Part shown: piece after piece, positions 37,290 to 49,654 of the stretch
Layout of the letters: the number at the start of each line of letters is the position of its first letter
How positions within the stretch are numbered: position 1 is the first letter of the stretch
Source: Pelodera strongyloides
Lineage: Eukaryota > Nematoda > Chromadorea > Rhabditida > Rhabditidae
Reading direction: 5' to 3'
DNA: 64,000 nucleotides
Assembly (NCBI GenBank): GCA_036852015.1
Contig: JAANDG010000054.1
Location: 310,001-374,000 of the forward strand
Notes under the pieces: generated by a model
Database searches by the model: none
Told to the model about the DNA's origin: nothing
Seen by the model: only the letters and a program-made list of their open reading frames with translations
Translations under genes and position numbers: made by a program

Positions 37290-40133
37290 TTATGTGAATA
37301 ATTCTGGATTTTTCTTCTGCAATTCCTCCTTTAATTGGTAACTTTTCTGAGTTCCTTTCCGAGTAACGGATTCTGCAGCAACGGCTGCTGCCCTGCAATA
37401 GAAAAGTTTTTTCTAAAGGAAAGCCAACCTCTTGTATTATTTTATTTAGGGTCAGGTCCACTAGAAATGATACATGCTGGATTGTTTGATGTTTACGATT
37501 CAGAGCAAATCCATACATACCGCGGAAAACTGCTGGCGTGCACAACCAGCGAATAATGACCACGTGCCAAAAGCGTGCCGTATGTGCGCGGACAAAAGTT
37601 TCACTATCGTACGTATTCGCGCCTTACTGGCATACCTACAGTGGGTTGCGCAGACTGGACTGGGTGTGCGTCTACTAATTGGCGCAGCCGTGTCTATAGC
37701 ATATTTATTGAAATTGAGTAGCAGAAGTTTCCAGCATAAATTACCTCTTCACACATTCTTCAGTGGAAAGATCCTTTCGCTCAGTGAGGAAATATGCAAA
37801 TGAACCGCAGAAACAATCACCGGCACCCTGAATGGGCATAATTACTTTAAAACATATGAATACCATTCCTAAGGCTAAGTTATTTAAAAATTCTTTCTAA
37901 ACAAAAAGAGTTTTCTTCTAAATAAAGTTAAGGAATGATTAAACATCTTATATTGAAAACTGATATTTTTCGAAATCGCACAGTCGTATCCACAGCGGTT
38001 TTCTTCGGCACGTCGATCTTTAAAAATGTATTCAAATTGTCTTCTCCATTTCTTTTTCCGACGAAAACTCCGCGCGGTCCCATAGTGACGATTGCAGTGT
38101 GCGGGCCCATCGACAGCATTTTCTCCACGGCGTTTCGGACTTTATCCTCTTCTCCGGAATCGATACTAATACCGGTCAGGAACTCGGTCTGCAAATGTTT
38201 TCAGCTGTTTTTACGACATTAGTGGTCGTATGCACGAACGCGCCGGGAGCTCCCAGCCTCCCAGTGGGAGGTGAGATAAAGAGAGGGATTACACTTCTCC
38301 CACCCAGGGAGGTTCCCGTGTTCGTGCATACGGCCACAGGTAAGGGTAATTTAAATAATAAGTTTTAGGGCGCAATGTTTCAGCACACACTAATTGATGT
38401 TCTGCTCTGTTCCGCTCAACTTTTGGAAATACAACATAGAGCAAATTATAAGGATATTACCTCATTCTCGTTTGTGCACACGATATCAACTTCAGATAGA
38501 ATTGTCGCGTCTAGAGAAGGGTCTCCAGGGGCCGGATTGAACAGAGTCGTTACTAAAAGGAATTCTCGATACAGTACCCATCAATGACTTATTCTTATAG
38601 TTATTCTTATTGTTGAATACCATTTTACTAATTGTTTTACACGCTCACTTCATACACTGATCGGTACATAGATGAAAAAGAGATGCGCGACGAAAATATA
38701 ACCCTTTTTTGCTAAGGGCCCGACATTTGCCATAAATGTATGCCATAGGTGGGTGCACCATTTGGACGCTTAACTTCTTAGCGCACTCCTGACGCGCGTC
38801 TCCTCTGCGCACTCTAGTTGGGTGAGCCGTAATGAGGGTCCCAGCTTTTGCACAAAGTTTATTATTGAAATACCTCCTGCTTCTTTGGCAATTCTCATGG
38901 CTCGTCTATTCCCCTCTGGGTCGACTTCTGCCTGACAGAGTAGCACTGCCCCATTACGGATCGCGTCCGCGTGCTTGTCCGCTGCCTCCGCATTGAGACT
39001 AACATTCGCACCAACCACGATCACGATACTATTCTCACCTGAAAGGCTGAGCCTTCAAGTATTAACATTTTCATTATTTTATTCATTTATATATTAGTAA
39101 GTCCATAATTGATAATCTCCGATCAGAATTTACAAAGGCGAAGTGACGCTTCTGACATGTCGAACAGGGCTTTGTGAGTAAAGTCTAATGTTCTGAAGTA
39201 ATGAACGCCCTTGCTCACCATCCTCAGATACCGTAATCGTAGCGGTGGCCGTGGATTGATCCTTTAATTTCTCCACATGGGAAACATCGACTCCCGCTGC
39301 TCGATGGCATTCGAGATTCCTGTCGCCGAATAGGTCGTCGCCAACCTAAACATACAAATACAAAATATAAAACATACATAATAACCTCGAAAATATGCAA
39401 GCTCGTGACCAGTGTACTTGGTGGCGCATCTGTGGCACACTTGTGGCACATATCGTGCACTCTTCAAAATGTGCCTGCGTCACTACACTCCGCGCTTGCG
39501 AATGCCAGATGCGAATTTCTAGAATATTCCATGCTTCCACAAATTCAAATATACCGGTTAGAGTCGGGGAACAATAAAACTGACCAACCCTGGCTATAAG
39601 TTTAACTTGAGCTCCGAGTTTGGCCGCGGCGACTGCTTGGTTCGCTCCCTTTCCACCTGGGCCTTCTAGGAATGAAGTCCCACGAACGGACTCTCCGGGA
39701 CGGGGGAACCGTGGAGTATAACTTAACAAAAAGGGAATGGTACCATAAATACTATAGTTTATTTACAATTAGAGTGTTAGGGACAAGATCAGTTCCAATT
39801 AAATATAAATTGACGGAGAAATTTCTTCTTTTCATTGATGGAATTCTCATAGCAGATAATAAAGGTTAAAATTTCGCCAAGGTTTTTTAAATAAAAACCT
39901 CAAAAATCACTGAAAATTACTATAGTTTTGTGTAACTATATGGTTCTGTATGTCAAAATATTATTTTCTCGCTTACCTTGTTATTTTGTACTTGTCGGTT
40001 TTTATCAATAAACCTTTATACAAAATGATGCTCAATATCATTTAAAATGTGTATCCTTCGAATAATAAACATCATCAACAAACCTAATCAAGTCCTGAAC
40101 AACACTGCCGAAAACCACAACTCCTTTGCCCAT
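37290..40133 (-). CDS. rbks: Ribokinase (PfkB family)
   Basis: Eight exons (40133-40084, 39721-39589, 39345-39219, 39038-38874, 38552-38461, 38188-37982, 37827-37745, 37392-37290) give 319 residues, the usual ribokinase length. The N-terminal strand VVVFGSVVQDLISYTPRFP is followed by the PfkB substrate motif GGKGANQ (39-45). LFNPAPGDP and VCTNENETEFLTG mark the middle, and DTTGAGDCF (about 256-264) holds the anion hole and the catalytic aspartate D262. The end GTQKSYQLKEELQ matches the family's C-terminal region. The enzyme phosphorylates D-ribose to ribose-5-phosphate with ATP in the cytosol. All splice phases agree and nothing is missing. Intron 5 carries a CAG-flanked MITE ending about 30 bases before the exon 6 acceptor. 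Confidence 0.95.
38221..38339. mobile_element. CAG-flanked MITE, copy M4
   Basis: Ends AGTGGTCGTATGCACGAACG and GTTCGTGCATACGGCCACAG; the shortest copy (119 bp), inside a ribokinase intron. Confidence 0.8.
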
Positions 40134-40139
40134 TTTCTA

Positions 40140-41520
40140 CAAAATATGTTCATTCTTATTTGATTACATAACAAATTCATTAAGAGGTACACACCAATAA
40201 GACGTGCATTGATGTTCATAAACTACGGTAATTTTTTGAAAAGTACGGTAGGAGTCGAAGAAAAGTGCTGGACACAAAGTTAACGAATTGCTCATAGTGA
40301 ACCTTGTGTGATCAATATGTTGCACAAAAAGAGGACTGCAAAAGATAACATCAAGAACTGCAAGGTGACCTGCACGCAATTATTCCACTAATCGCGTAAT
40401 AACCGCACACTCACTACGGTTATAATCACTAATAAGTTACCAAGTTGAGCCTCCCCCTATTAGGTTAAAAGTATGGTAATTTTAGTTAGACCTGCCAATG
40501 TCTCACAATCAGTACATATTATTTCAGTTAGCCCTACCAAATATCTCAATAGATTAATAAAGTAAAGGTTTACTCTCTTAGAGAAACAATGCAATGCGGT
40601 GAGATCATAAAATATAAGATTTTATTAATATAAATAATTCCAAACGTTATATTTTAAATTAAACTATTTATAAAGGTAAATAACTTACGCAGCACCCACA
40701 ATCTATATCTACAAAAAATCCGTCCGTAAAACTATACCAAGACAATTCATTCGAAAACATTTATTAAATCAAAGCTTCATATTCAAAGTACAACTGAATT
40801 TTTCAATTACATGGAGAGGTTTGAAAGATAGAATATTAAAGCGGTATAACAGGCAGTATTAACTGCATTCTCAAGTATTGTATGCAAATATTGATTAATC
40901 GCATGGAATAGCTCACAATTTGCATACAGTACGTGGCAATGCAGTTGTCCAACATATGTTTCACAAACCGCATGTTATACCGCTTTAAAAAAAACGTCAA
41001 AAGGTGGAAAATAACTTCTAAAATAAGCAAAATGTTAGTTCGATATAACTGGCAAGATAAGGCAACAAATTGAAAAGCAAAAAGACACAAAAGATCGATA
41101 CAGGTCAGTAGCACGGGAAGAAAAAATGCGTAATGATTAACACCAAGTAAACCGGTCAAGGAAAGAACCTTCAAAAATCGTACAATCAAAAAGTTAGATT
41201 AGATAAACTTAGCACTATAATAGAAAAGCACATACATGATCCAAGCCACACAAACATATCTCAATTGGAAAGATAAATAGTATGGCAAACTTAAAACAAT
41301 CGTCACGGTCATATGTAATAAACAAGAAATAAATAAAGACAAAGAGGAAATTTGCAAATTTCATTGAAATATTTGAGAAATTAAGCGAGAGAGAGAGAGA
41401 GAACCGGAGAGAAAGAGACATACAGACAGAGTAACAGAGAGAGAGAGATGGGAAAGAGACACAGACAGGGAGAGCAGTAAGAGAGTCAGACAGAGCAGAA
41501 TACTATAACTGATTATGCTA
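40140..41520. other. Intergenic, AT-rich
   Basis: Between the ribokinase start and the 3' end of the small membrane-protein gene. Apart from the MITE at 40836-40988 and a GA-rich tract at about 41385-41480, nothing is recognised. Confidence 0.5.
40836..40988. mobile_element. TTAA-end MITE, variant subfamily
   Basis: Begins TTAAAGCGGTATAACAGGC and ends GCATGTTATACCGCTTTAA. The core contains ATGCAAAT and ATTTGCAT. The ends differ from copies A-H after GCG but the architecture is the same. Relatives lie at 54598-54779 and, diverged, at 20441-20600. Confidence 0.8.
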
Positions 41521-41562
41521 CACATTTAATGACAAATGTTCACAAGGATAATTAACAACTAA

Positions 41563-43152
41563 TTATACAGAAAACTGGGGATTCGAGGGAGGGTTGGTGG
41601 GCGTGGCGGGGAAAGTCGCCGCATTCAGCAGTTCCGTTCTTTCTCCTAAAACATAATATAGATACTGTTTGAAAGGAGAGGATTCTTGGGAACTTGTATA
41701 AGCTTCTATATTTTTCAATTAAAAAAAATGCTCACATACAAAATGATACACTGCATGTTTCACGCAACATTCATTGAACATGACAAAGTTCAGGCTGCAG
41801 TATTAAGGTTGTTGACTATACTACCCGCTCTAATAACAAATAATTGAAACTTAATCAACAGTCAACAGTACAGAAACCGACCTTCAATGACAACTTGGCT
41901 CAGTCCCATAACACGGGAGTTCGGGGCCGCACGGAAGAGCAACACGACCAACTGAAGGCACACATAGGCCAGACCAAGTACCAGGATCTGGAAAGAGATT
42001 ATTTAGACATAGCTTTTTCCGACAATGGGTAAAATAGCTCCTTCTTCCGCAAGCCTAAGCCCTATTACGCTTTCTTCTGGAATTATGTTCATTTGCGTCC
42101 GTTACGGTGGTTTGCGACAGTTTCATAAACATTTAGGAGTGTCATGTATACAGAATAAAGCTTACCAGAGTGATCGCAACCGCAAGCATGTATCTGAACG
42201 TATACTTGAACGATTCAAAGAACGCAATCACGAAGACAAGAGTAGAGAAACAGAAAAGAATTCCGAATATCAGAGACATGAAGAACAACTGAAATTAAGC
42301 GAATTATTGTTGGTGAACAATCATCTGGAACTCGTCGACTGTGCTCAGGACCTCTGTGGAACATGTCACAAGCAAACTTTGAATTTGAATGCCCTTGAAT
42401 AAAGGTGCACGCTCCTGAAGCGTAAACAAATTTTAATTTGATTTAAGGTGCAACAACCTATAATAAAACCACCGTACCCACGCTCATCAACAATCTACAG
42501 TAACCATTCAAAAACTAGCAAAACTAATACAATAAGTTACTTACAATCAGCGTGCACGGGATGAAAATTGCCGCGTTTCCACCAAGAGACATGGCCCTTC
42601 GGTTGATTCCGAACACATGAAGAGCATTGAGGATCAGAGAAGAGATCAGGAGGGAGAGGGCAGTCGAGGCAGTGAAGTATCCCCCCTCCACGATAAACGG
42701 AGAGAATACCGGCATCACGACCACGATGAACGAGAAGACCTAAATATACGGTAGCTTAGGATTCGTTTTAGCCTTCAAGCAAGTTCATACTGTCACCTGA
42801 ACATACGATATCTTAGGATTCGTTTTAGCCTACAAAGTTAATAAAGTCAGCTTTGCTTAACATACCAATAAAGATCATCATATTTCTGATGCGCTCAATA
42901 CCTTTGAAGATACAGACGATATATGACAGTGAGGCAGCATATGTATATGACAACGTGCTGCTTCAGTACAGTAACTGTGGAAAAGATAAGCCGGTGCTCG
43001 TGCAACTTACGTAAAGCCGTAAAACTTATGTAAAACCCTTTTCCAAATCCTTCAACTAACAAAAGTTAACCCACCGTCTGTGCAGCCATCAACATCCCAA
43101 ATGGTTTCTTGGTGAGAAAACCCCAATCGGCATTCGTTGAAGCTGATTCCAT
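41563..43152 (-). CDS. Small multi-span (MARVEL/tetraspan-like) membrane protein
   Basis: Four exons (43152-43075, 42739-42545, 41987-41882, 41645-41563) give 153 residues. A polar start (MESASTNADWGF) leads into hydrophobic spans at about 18-40, 50-70 and 80-109, the last long enough for one span plus part of another; the order suggests a four-span core. The C-terminal about 30 residues are proline/threonine-rich and hydrophilic. The ATG is 9 bases after CCTTTCAG, consistent with trans-splicing. ATTAAA at 41530-41525 could be the poly(A) signal. I cannot name the family; MARVEL-like is a guess from size and layout. A SINE lies in intron 2, and a 321-bp foldback element begins 59 bp upstream of the ATG, so it may overlap the promoter. 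Confidence 0.75.
42316..42425 (+). mobile_element. SINE body and tail
   Basis: GTGCTCAGGACCTCTGTGGAAC through CCTTGAATAAAGGTGCACGC matches the minus-strand sequence at 10225-10330. It is antisense in an intron of the small membrane-protein gene. Confidence 0.65.
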
Positions 43153-43211
43153 TTTTATTACCTGAAAGGAAAAATATTTTCCTACGGTAAAAGAATGAAT
43201 TTCATCGTTAA

Positions 43212-43532
43212 GGGCGCGTTCGGGATTGCGAAAAGAAAGAAAAGAAATCAAAAAAAGTAGTTCGGGATGGCCCTTAAAAATTTTCCGAAATCTCCACAGT
43301 AGGAGGAAAGTCGTTGTGGGACCGCACAGTACACTATTTGGAGCAACTTTTTAGTACTGAGAATAATGCTGCTTGCAATAATTTACTTACTAAAAAGTTG
43401 CTCCAAATAGTGTACTGTGCGGTCCCACAACGACTTTCCTCCTACTGTGGAGATTTCGGAAAATTTTTAAGGGCCATCCCGAACTACTTTTTTTGATTTC
43501 TTTTCTTTCTTTTCGCAATCCCGAACGCGCCC
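43212..43532. mobile_element. Perfect foldback element, PIF/Harbinger-like ends
   Basis: The two 145-base arms (43212-43356 and 43388-43532) are exact reverse complements around a 31-base spacer. Ends are GGGCGCGTTCGGGATTG and an internal copy of the motif, GTTCGGGATGG, lies about 50 bases in. It is flanked by TAA on both sides (43209-43211, 43533-43535), the TWA duplication typical of PIF/Harbinger elements. It interrupts the left end of TTAA MITE copy G. Confidence 0.9.
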
Positions 43533-43720
43533 TAAAGCAAAATACCGGCCGGTTTTTGAAATACATCGAGTAGACCAGCTTTCTTATGCAGCTTATGCAA
43601 ATGAACATAAATTAGAATAAAAAATCGAGCTAAATTCGAGTAAATTAGCATAAATACGCAAGAATTCAGTTGTCCCCGATGCGTTTCAAAAACCCGCCGG
43701 TATTTCGTATTTCGCTTTAA
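43533..43720. mobile_element. TTAA-end MITE, copy G
   Basis: TAAAGCAAAATACCGGCCGG at the left and TATTTCGCTTTAA at the right, with a small internal duplication near the right end and ATGCAAAT in the core. Its first TTAA is split by the foldback element at 43212-43532. Confidence 0.85.
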
Positions 43721-45040
43721 ATTCTTACGCTACGAGTTACGTCATTGAACTGCAGATGTGCAGATTCAATTTAATGATCAACAGTAAACTGATCTTTTTT
43801 AAGGGAATTTTAAATTTCATTTCCTTTTACATTTCAAATTTCGTTAGAAAAGAACTATCATTTTACATTAGAAATCCCAATAACTATGCTTGAAAAACTG
43901 AGAACCTAACAATAAGAAAAAAAAAGAGAAATCAGGATTGTTTTCAAGAATCAATAGTAAACTGGATGAGTCATAGCGCATAACTAACGCACAAACTATT
44001 CGACGACCAAATGCGAGAGAAAAGAAATAAAAGATAAACAACAATGACCGAGGTCAGTTTCGGGATAAAAAATGCACTAACTAATGAATGACCTATTGCC
44101 AGAAAGTTTCATTTTCTGTAAAGGAGTATAAAAGTAACTACAGTACACTAACGATTCAAAACAAGTCCATGGGTCATAGCAAACCCCACTAACCATTAGG
44201 GTCCCACGTACAGTATGTAATGGAAAAGAGTACCAAGTTACACAAACTTAAACATATGGCTTACCAATGGATTAGAGTATACACATTAGCTATTGGTTAC
44301 CTACGAAGAGAAGCTTGCCTTGGATCCACATTTTTTAATCAAATCAAATATCAATATGGCCTTAACCCGATGTCACACTCACACACGATCAAAACAATAA
44401 AGAATTTATTAATATAATATGTACATAATAATCACAGTCTATTAATACAAATCACAAAATAAAGGAGTAAAAAACTCTGGTGTATTGCACAAATATAAAG
44501 ATATGAAGGTGATAAATGGGTATTCATGCACGAAGTAATTGTGCGAGGTTTTAGAGCTATAATACGACTATAACGCAAAATACAACCGGAAACACTGCAA
44601 AGAATTAAAAAAAAAACTTAAACATAGAGAGGTCACAATTGACATAAGTACGTCCTTTTTCACATAAATATGAACACCTTGTGAACGTTAGTAAACCATC
44701 AGTAACTAAATAAACCAAACTAAAACACATAATAAAATTCCACAAAATTGCACACATGGAAACGGAAAAAGATCACAGTGCGTGATAAAGCATTGCAAAT
44801 TGCAAAAAAACAAAGCATAAATTACAAATTAATAGCTAAAACAATAGAGATCGGTTAGTTAGACATGAAAATTATTGCAGCGCAAATGATCACAACCATT
44901 AAAACACCTAAACCAGTGGAAAACACAGTAAAGCATGATTAAAATAACGATAATACCTGAATTAGTCGTAAAATAGTATGCATCAATGAATCATACTTAT
45001 AACTTATAAACAAATCTAGACCCAAAAATAACTTATCGAA
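43721..45040. other. AT-rich intergenic region
   Basis: No exon recognised. It probably includes the 3' UTR of the Myb/SANT-like gene, with TTTATT (minus-strand AATAAA) at 44405-44410. Confidence 0.45.
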
Positions 45041-45043
45041 TCC

Positions 45044-48000
45044 TTATGAAAACATAGAAGTTAGGTTATTAATGAACTGTGTCAAGTCTTCCTGTGGCAG
45101 TCTCTCTCCCAGTTCCTTTACTAACCTGGCCTGTATGCATTGGTTGACCAGACGACGGCGCTCTACCTGAAACTGAGTCAATAAAGCAATAAGTTACACA
45201 ACAACTAATACATAATAAGCACTTGAGGTGTATAGTATTTTCAGTCTATTTATTATTTGCAAAGCAAAAAAAGACTTGGTTAACATCTGTAACATCTGTC
45301 CATCTGTCTTACCGGGAGTCATATAAGCTCGAAGATTCTACCTATTATATGAAGTCACCTTCTCCCAAATGGAGCACGCGTACACAAAAAAAAAGACTTG
45401 CTTAAACTTCGCTTGCGTTCATTACATTAGTTCATTACAATATTACAATACAATATACAATTACAATGAGTTCATTAGTTCATTACACTCCACTCCACTC
45501 ATTTGCACAACAATATCAGTCAATACGGTTTTACGGTGCATATTGATAATTCAATAAAAAAAAGTTATCGTACGCTAAATACACTTGCTTTAAGGCTAAA
45601 TAAACCATTCACACTAAACAAACTAGAAAAAACCCTCCTACCTCCAACTCGTGCAATTCCCTCCTTCTTTCCTCCTCTTTGAGCATAAACTCAATTTCCA
45701 ACTGAAGTTTCTCCCTTTCAAGTGCAGCACCGCTTTGCTCATCGACACTAAAACAAATTATAAGGTATAAAGCGCATGTAAGCCTAAAAATAGAGAAGAG
45801 CGACAGTAGTAAGTGTAGTGTTAACGCAGCCAATGGGTAATCCAAAGACGTGGGTTCGATTCCTTAATTCCTTTATAAAATACTATTATTGGGTTACGAT
45901 AATTTGTTTGAAAAAGGGAATAGAGAGAAACGAAAACTCGAAAACTTTGAGAAAAAAAAGCACCAACAAACAATAATGAGTAAGAAAATGATTAGTACTA
46001 AAATAAACCAACCCTTTCTCCGGCGATCTACATCTCGTACGTTTAGCCGACGGGGGTGCCGAGTTCGAGTTCCCATTACCATTCAGCCCATTTGGCTGTA
46101 TAGCTGACAATGAAGTAGAAGAAGTGAGAGGAAGGTTGGAAAGGGCGGCTTGCAACGATCCACGAACACTGCTAAATTGGTTTACTTATTATTCTAGTGG
46201 GCAAGTGGGCCTACGAGTACGAGTTTTGATATGACAACCATAAATGGCAATACAATACATACAACAACACAATGGCTTCCTTATCAATATTCATAATGAA
46301 AAAAACACAAATGAACATTTTATATGATGCACACTTATATTATATATGATGTGTCAATGAATTATTATTATTATTATTATTATTATAAATGCTTACCACT
46401 CGGCTCGACTGCTCCTCTTCAGGGTCACCGGTACGGGGGGAGTGCTGTGTGAGTGAGGTGTTGATGGTTGAGTAATGGAAGACGATTCACTCGTTGTATA
46501 GACCCCACACGTCACGTCCTCCTCTTTCACCTAAAATAAAGGGACGTAACGTAAATACTAATAAATTGAGCAGTATTACGTAGTATCTTGATTCATCATA
46601 CGAAGATGCAAAATCGTAGTGTGGCAAAAACTGAACCGCGAATAGTGAAACATAGTTTTTTCGCACTAATATGTGGACGCGCTGAAACATCGCAATATAA
46701 AAAAAATTCACATTCTCGCGACAATTATACAAAAAGAAAAAGAATCAAAAACTTCATCCCACCTGCACATCAGCAACGTCCAAGAGCGAAGACGGCATTA
46801 TTCCATCGGAGCAAGAAGCAAAAAAGTTAGTCAGCTGTGATTTGAATACCTCCTCCACTGCCGGCGTGCACATTTGCTTTTGTTTGTCCAACTGAACAAT
46901 TAGAATATAGAACAAGTATTTTGTGAATTTGTGATGAAAATGGGATAAATACCTAGATAGAGAAGCATGATGCAACAACCAGCAAGTACAACAATAAGTC
47001 ACATCGATATATTTTCAGCTTCAGCAGTGAATTATAATACAACAAAGAAGTTTGACAACACACTGATCGCCATTTCTTTTTCCTCTAGCCCGGTCAAGGG
47101 GTCAAGGCTGAATGCAATGCATCAATGACATATAAAGTGTCAATAAATTATTATTATTATTATTATTATTATACTATACCTGAGTGGTATTATTGTTCCC
47201 ATTTCTATCGGGAGGTTGCACAATATCCATGACAATTTCGTCCAATTCGGTCAAACGGCTGCACTATAATAGAACAAAATAATAACAACACTGGAGGATA
47301 AATATTTACGAACGGATTTAAACAGTGGCATAACTCAATTCAACCCAAGTGTTTTAAACTATTCTAAACGTCGAATCGCAGAACAGAAAAATACGCCTTT
47401 CTAATAAATTTCTCGTACCATCTCCGGGCTTCTCATACCTTCTATGCTAATTCCGGAGGTGGTTCAGCCATGAGCCCTCTAAATTTATGCACTATTCTAA
47501 TTCCGGTGGTGGTTCGCCGGTGAGCTCGTCAGCGGGCTTAGGCTATGGTTGGAAGCAATTAGTCAATAAGATTCTTTCAAAAGATGAATATAAAAGATGG
47601 CAATAGAACATAATATAAGTCAATTATAATAAGGAATATAAAACCCCACCCTGTTAATCGTGCCACTCTCGAATCGGCTGAGTGCATGTCGTCTGATGTA
47701 CTGCCAGTCGTGGTCACGAAGACGCATCCAAGTTTTACCTGTAAGATTATTTATTTTTTATTTATTAAATAACACCACAGGGTGTGCATCACAATGAAAT
47801 GATGAAATGAAAGGTGGACATTCAGTACAGAGGGCAAACCATTATTTACAAGTGCTCAAGTGCTCTGAAATTTCTACTTACAACTTTAACGCGGGCCTAT
47901 TTAACATGAAAACAATTCAGCCTACTAGTTGCGCACTCCTGGCACAAAATATCAAATGATAGTCCATGATCGCGCACTATCACCCCCATCGAATAAACAT

Positions 48001-48839
48001 CGCAACTCAAAAAAAAGTAAAGAGGTTAAGGTTAATGACCCGTCTTCGCAAGAGATCTGAACTCCGCGCGGGTCTCCCGTGCCTGAAATACACGGTCCGG
48101 CCTGCTTTTAACTCAAAAAAGTAAAGAATTAAAAATAGACCTTTAAACGACGTCGCGCCAATAGTCTCGAGTTCCTGTGCAATACTCCTCCATGCGTCTT
48201 CCTTTGCTTTGGCAGTCACCTGAACAATACAGTTGCGTTTTTTAATTCCGGTACAGAATACAGATAATTAAAACTGACAGTTTGTAGTACGTAGGGTTTG
48301 CAACTTATATAATAAACACCATAACGATTAATACATACGCACCTGCAATCCATCACATTCCCCAAATAGAATATGTTTGTGACTTCTAATCAGCTTCGCA
48401 AATTCCACTTTCTGCCAAGTTTTCATATCTCTCCTGTCTGCATGACTCATCCCATTTCGAAGGGACAGGCAATGCACAGAGCTAGCTTCTTCGGAACTGA
48501 AACTACTATTCAGTATTATACAACGATACAAACGCAGCACACCACCGCTCGCTCTGCATGGAGAAAAGGATAAAAAGGGTGTTATTTAGCAAGGAAATAT
48601 GCGCCACTTTGAGCTAACTATACACACCGCACATATGCGAACAGATCGATACTACGACTACGACGTCATAAACCATAACCGTAATAATCCTACCTTCCAA
48701 CCGTTGAAACCGCATCGACCATTTGTATATCTGAGGTAGAATATTGATCGTTCTCCTCATGTTTCTGCTCCCCATTTGATGTGGTTACCGCTGCATCGGT
48801 GCCGCTTACAACTGCTAGCATACGATCCAGTGCTAGCAT
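45044..48839 (-). CDS. Myb/SANT-like DNA-binding protein
   Basis: Ten exons (48839-48694, 48496-48343, 48219-48141, 47738-47650, 47263-47180, 46891-46763, 46530-46397, 46171-46013, 45747-45642, 45166-45044) give 400 residues. Residues about 68-150 (TWQKVEFAKLIRSHKHILFG ... AWRSIAQELETIG ... KTWMRLRDHDWQYIRRHA) fit the three-helix Myb/SANT-like domain 5 found in nuclear trihelix proteins. The middle is low-complexity (STPHSHSTPPVPVTLKR), then a basic patch AKRTRCRSPEK (about 313-323). The C-terminus (334-385) is a charged coiled coil rich in E and R. A nuclear DNA-binding regulator is inferred; the target is unknown. The ATG is 4 bases after TTTCCAG (48845-48844), so a trans-splice start is likely. 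It follows CDC20 on the same strand with operon-like spacing. Confidence 0.8.
46310..46393. repeat. (TTA)n tract with retroposon-like flank
   Basis: GTGTCAATGAATTATTATTATT ends a segment resembling 47100-47172 (GTGTCAATAAATTATTATT). The shared flank suggests two 3' ends of the same retroposed family; both lie in introns of the Myb/SANT-like gene. Confidence 0.5.
47100..47172. repeat. (TTA)n tract with retroposon-like flank
   Basis: Second copy of the arrangement at 46310-46393. Confidence 0.5.
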
Positions 48840-48844
48840 AAACC

Positions 48845-49654
48845 TGGAAACAAAACTTTAATGTCAAGTTTAGTTTCGAGACTTTTACCAAAAGAAACTA
48901 AAACATAAATATTACCAAAAAATATAGTGTAATGGGCTCTGTACCCGGGTCAAATTATACAGAAAGATAATTTTTCAGTTCACATCAAATTTATTCAATT
49001 TTATCTGGTGCAGTCAGAATCGGAATGAATGAAACAGGAATGAAGAAAACAAATATAATCAAATCACTCAAAGTTGAATCGATGAATGCCTAGGTAGACA
49101 ACTATTCACGTATTTAGTGCCTAGTACCAAAGGGCCGCATGAAACATTGCAAAAGGTAAGAATAAATAACCATTATAGAGATCATAATATACAACAGACG
49201 AATAACAGTTGAACAGCCAAAATACAAAAAAATGCATCAAGTACAATTATACAAAATGTTAGTAAAAGGACAAACTAGTATTGCATGTTAAAATTTCGGA
49301 TGCCGAATAAATAATACAACAAGACAAGACAATAGTCAACAATAAAAATAATAACTAAGAATCATATTCAATCGAATATTACAATAGACATGCTAGCACA
49401 GAAAATTAAAAATTTGAGCTGAATGGAAAATGGAAGTGAAAGTGCCAAGGCATGGGCAAGGCAAAACTTTTAATAACAACCAATTATCTTTAAAGAGTGC
49501 ATTCAATAGTCTAAAGTCTAAATTCACGCAGATCAGTCAAGTCAGTGAGTATCAGTAATCTACCATTTCCAATTTCAATTGCAATATTGTAAAACGAAAT
49601 CAATAAAACTGACCAATAGTAATTACACTACAAACTACAAAAAAAACCAGAAAC
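48845..49654. other. CDC20 3' UTR and intercistronic gap
   Basis: Minus-strand AATAAA at 48995-48990 lies about 145 bases before the acceptor of the downstream Myb/SANT-like gene, the spacing expected inside a nematode operon. No exon is seen in it. Confidence 0.5.

Noticed and set aside
37171..37563. 130-residue minus-strand open frame
   Set aside because: It overlaps the last ribokinase exon and its flanks in a different frame and has no family similarity.
42025..42402. Plus-strand gene of 125 residues
   Set aside because: It lies antisense in an intron of the small membrane-protein gene, and its 3' part is SINE sequence.
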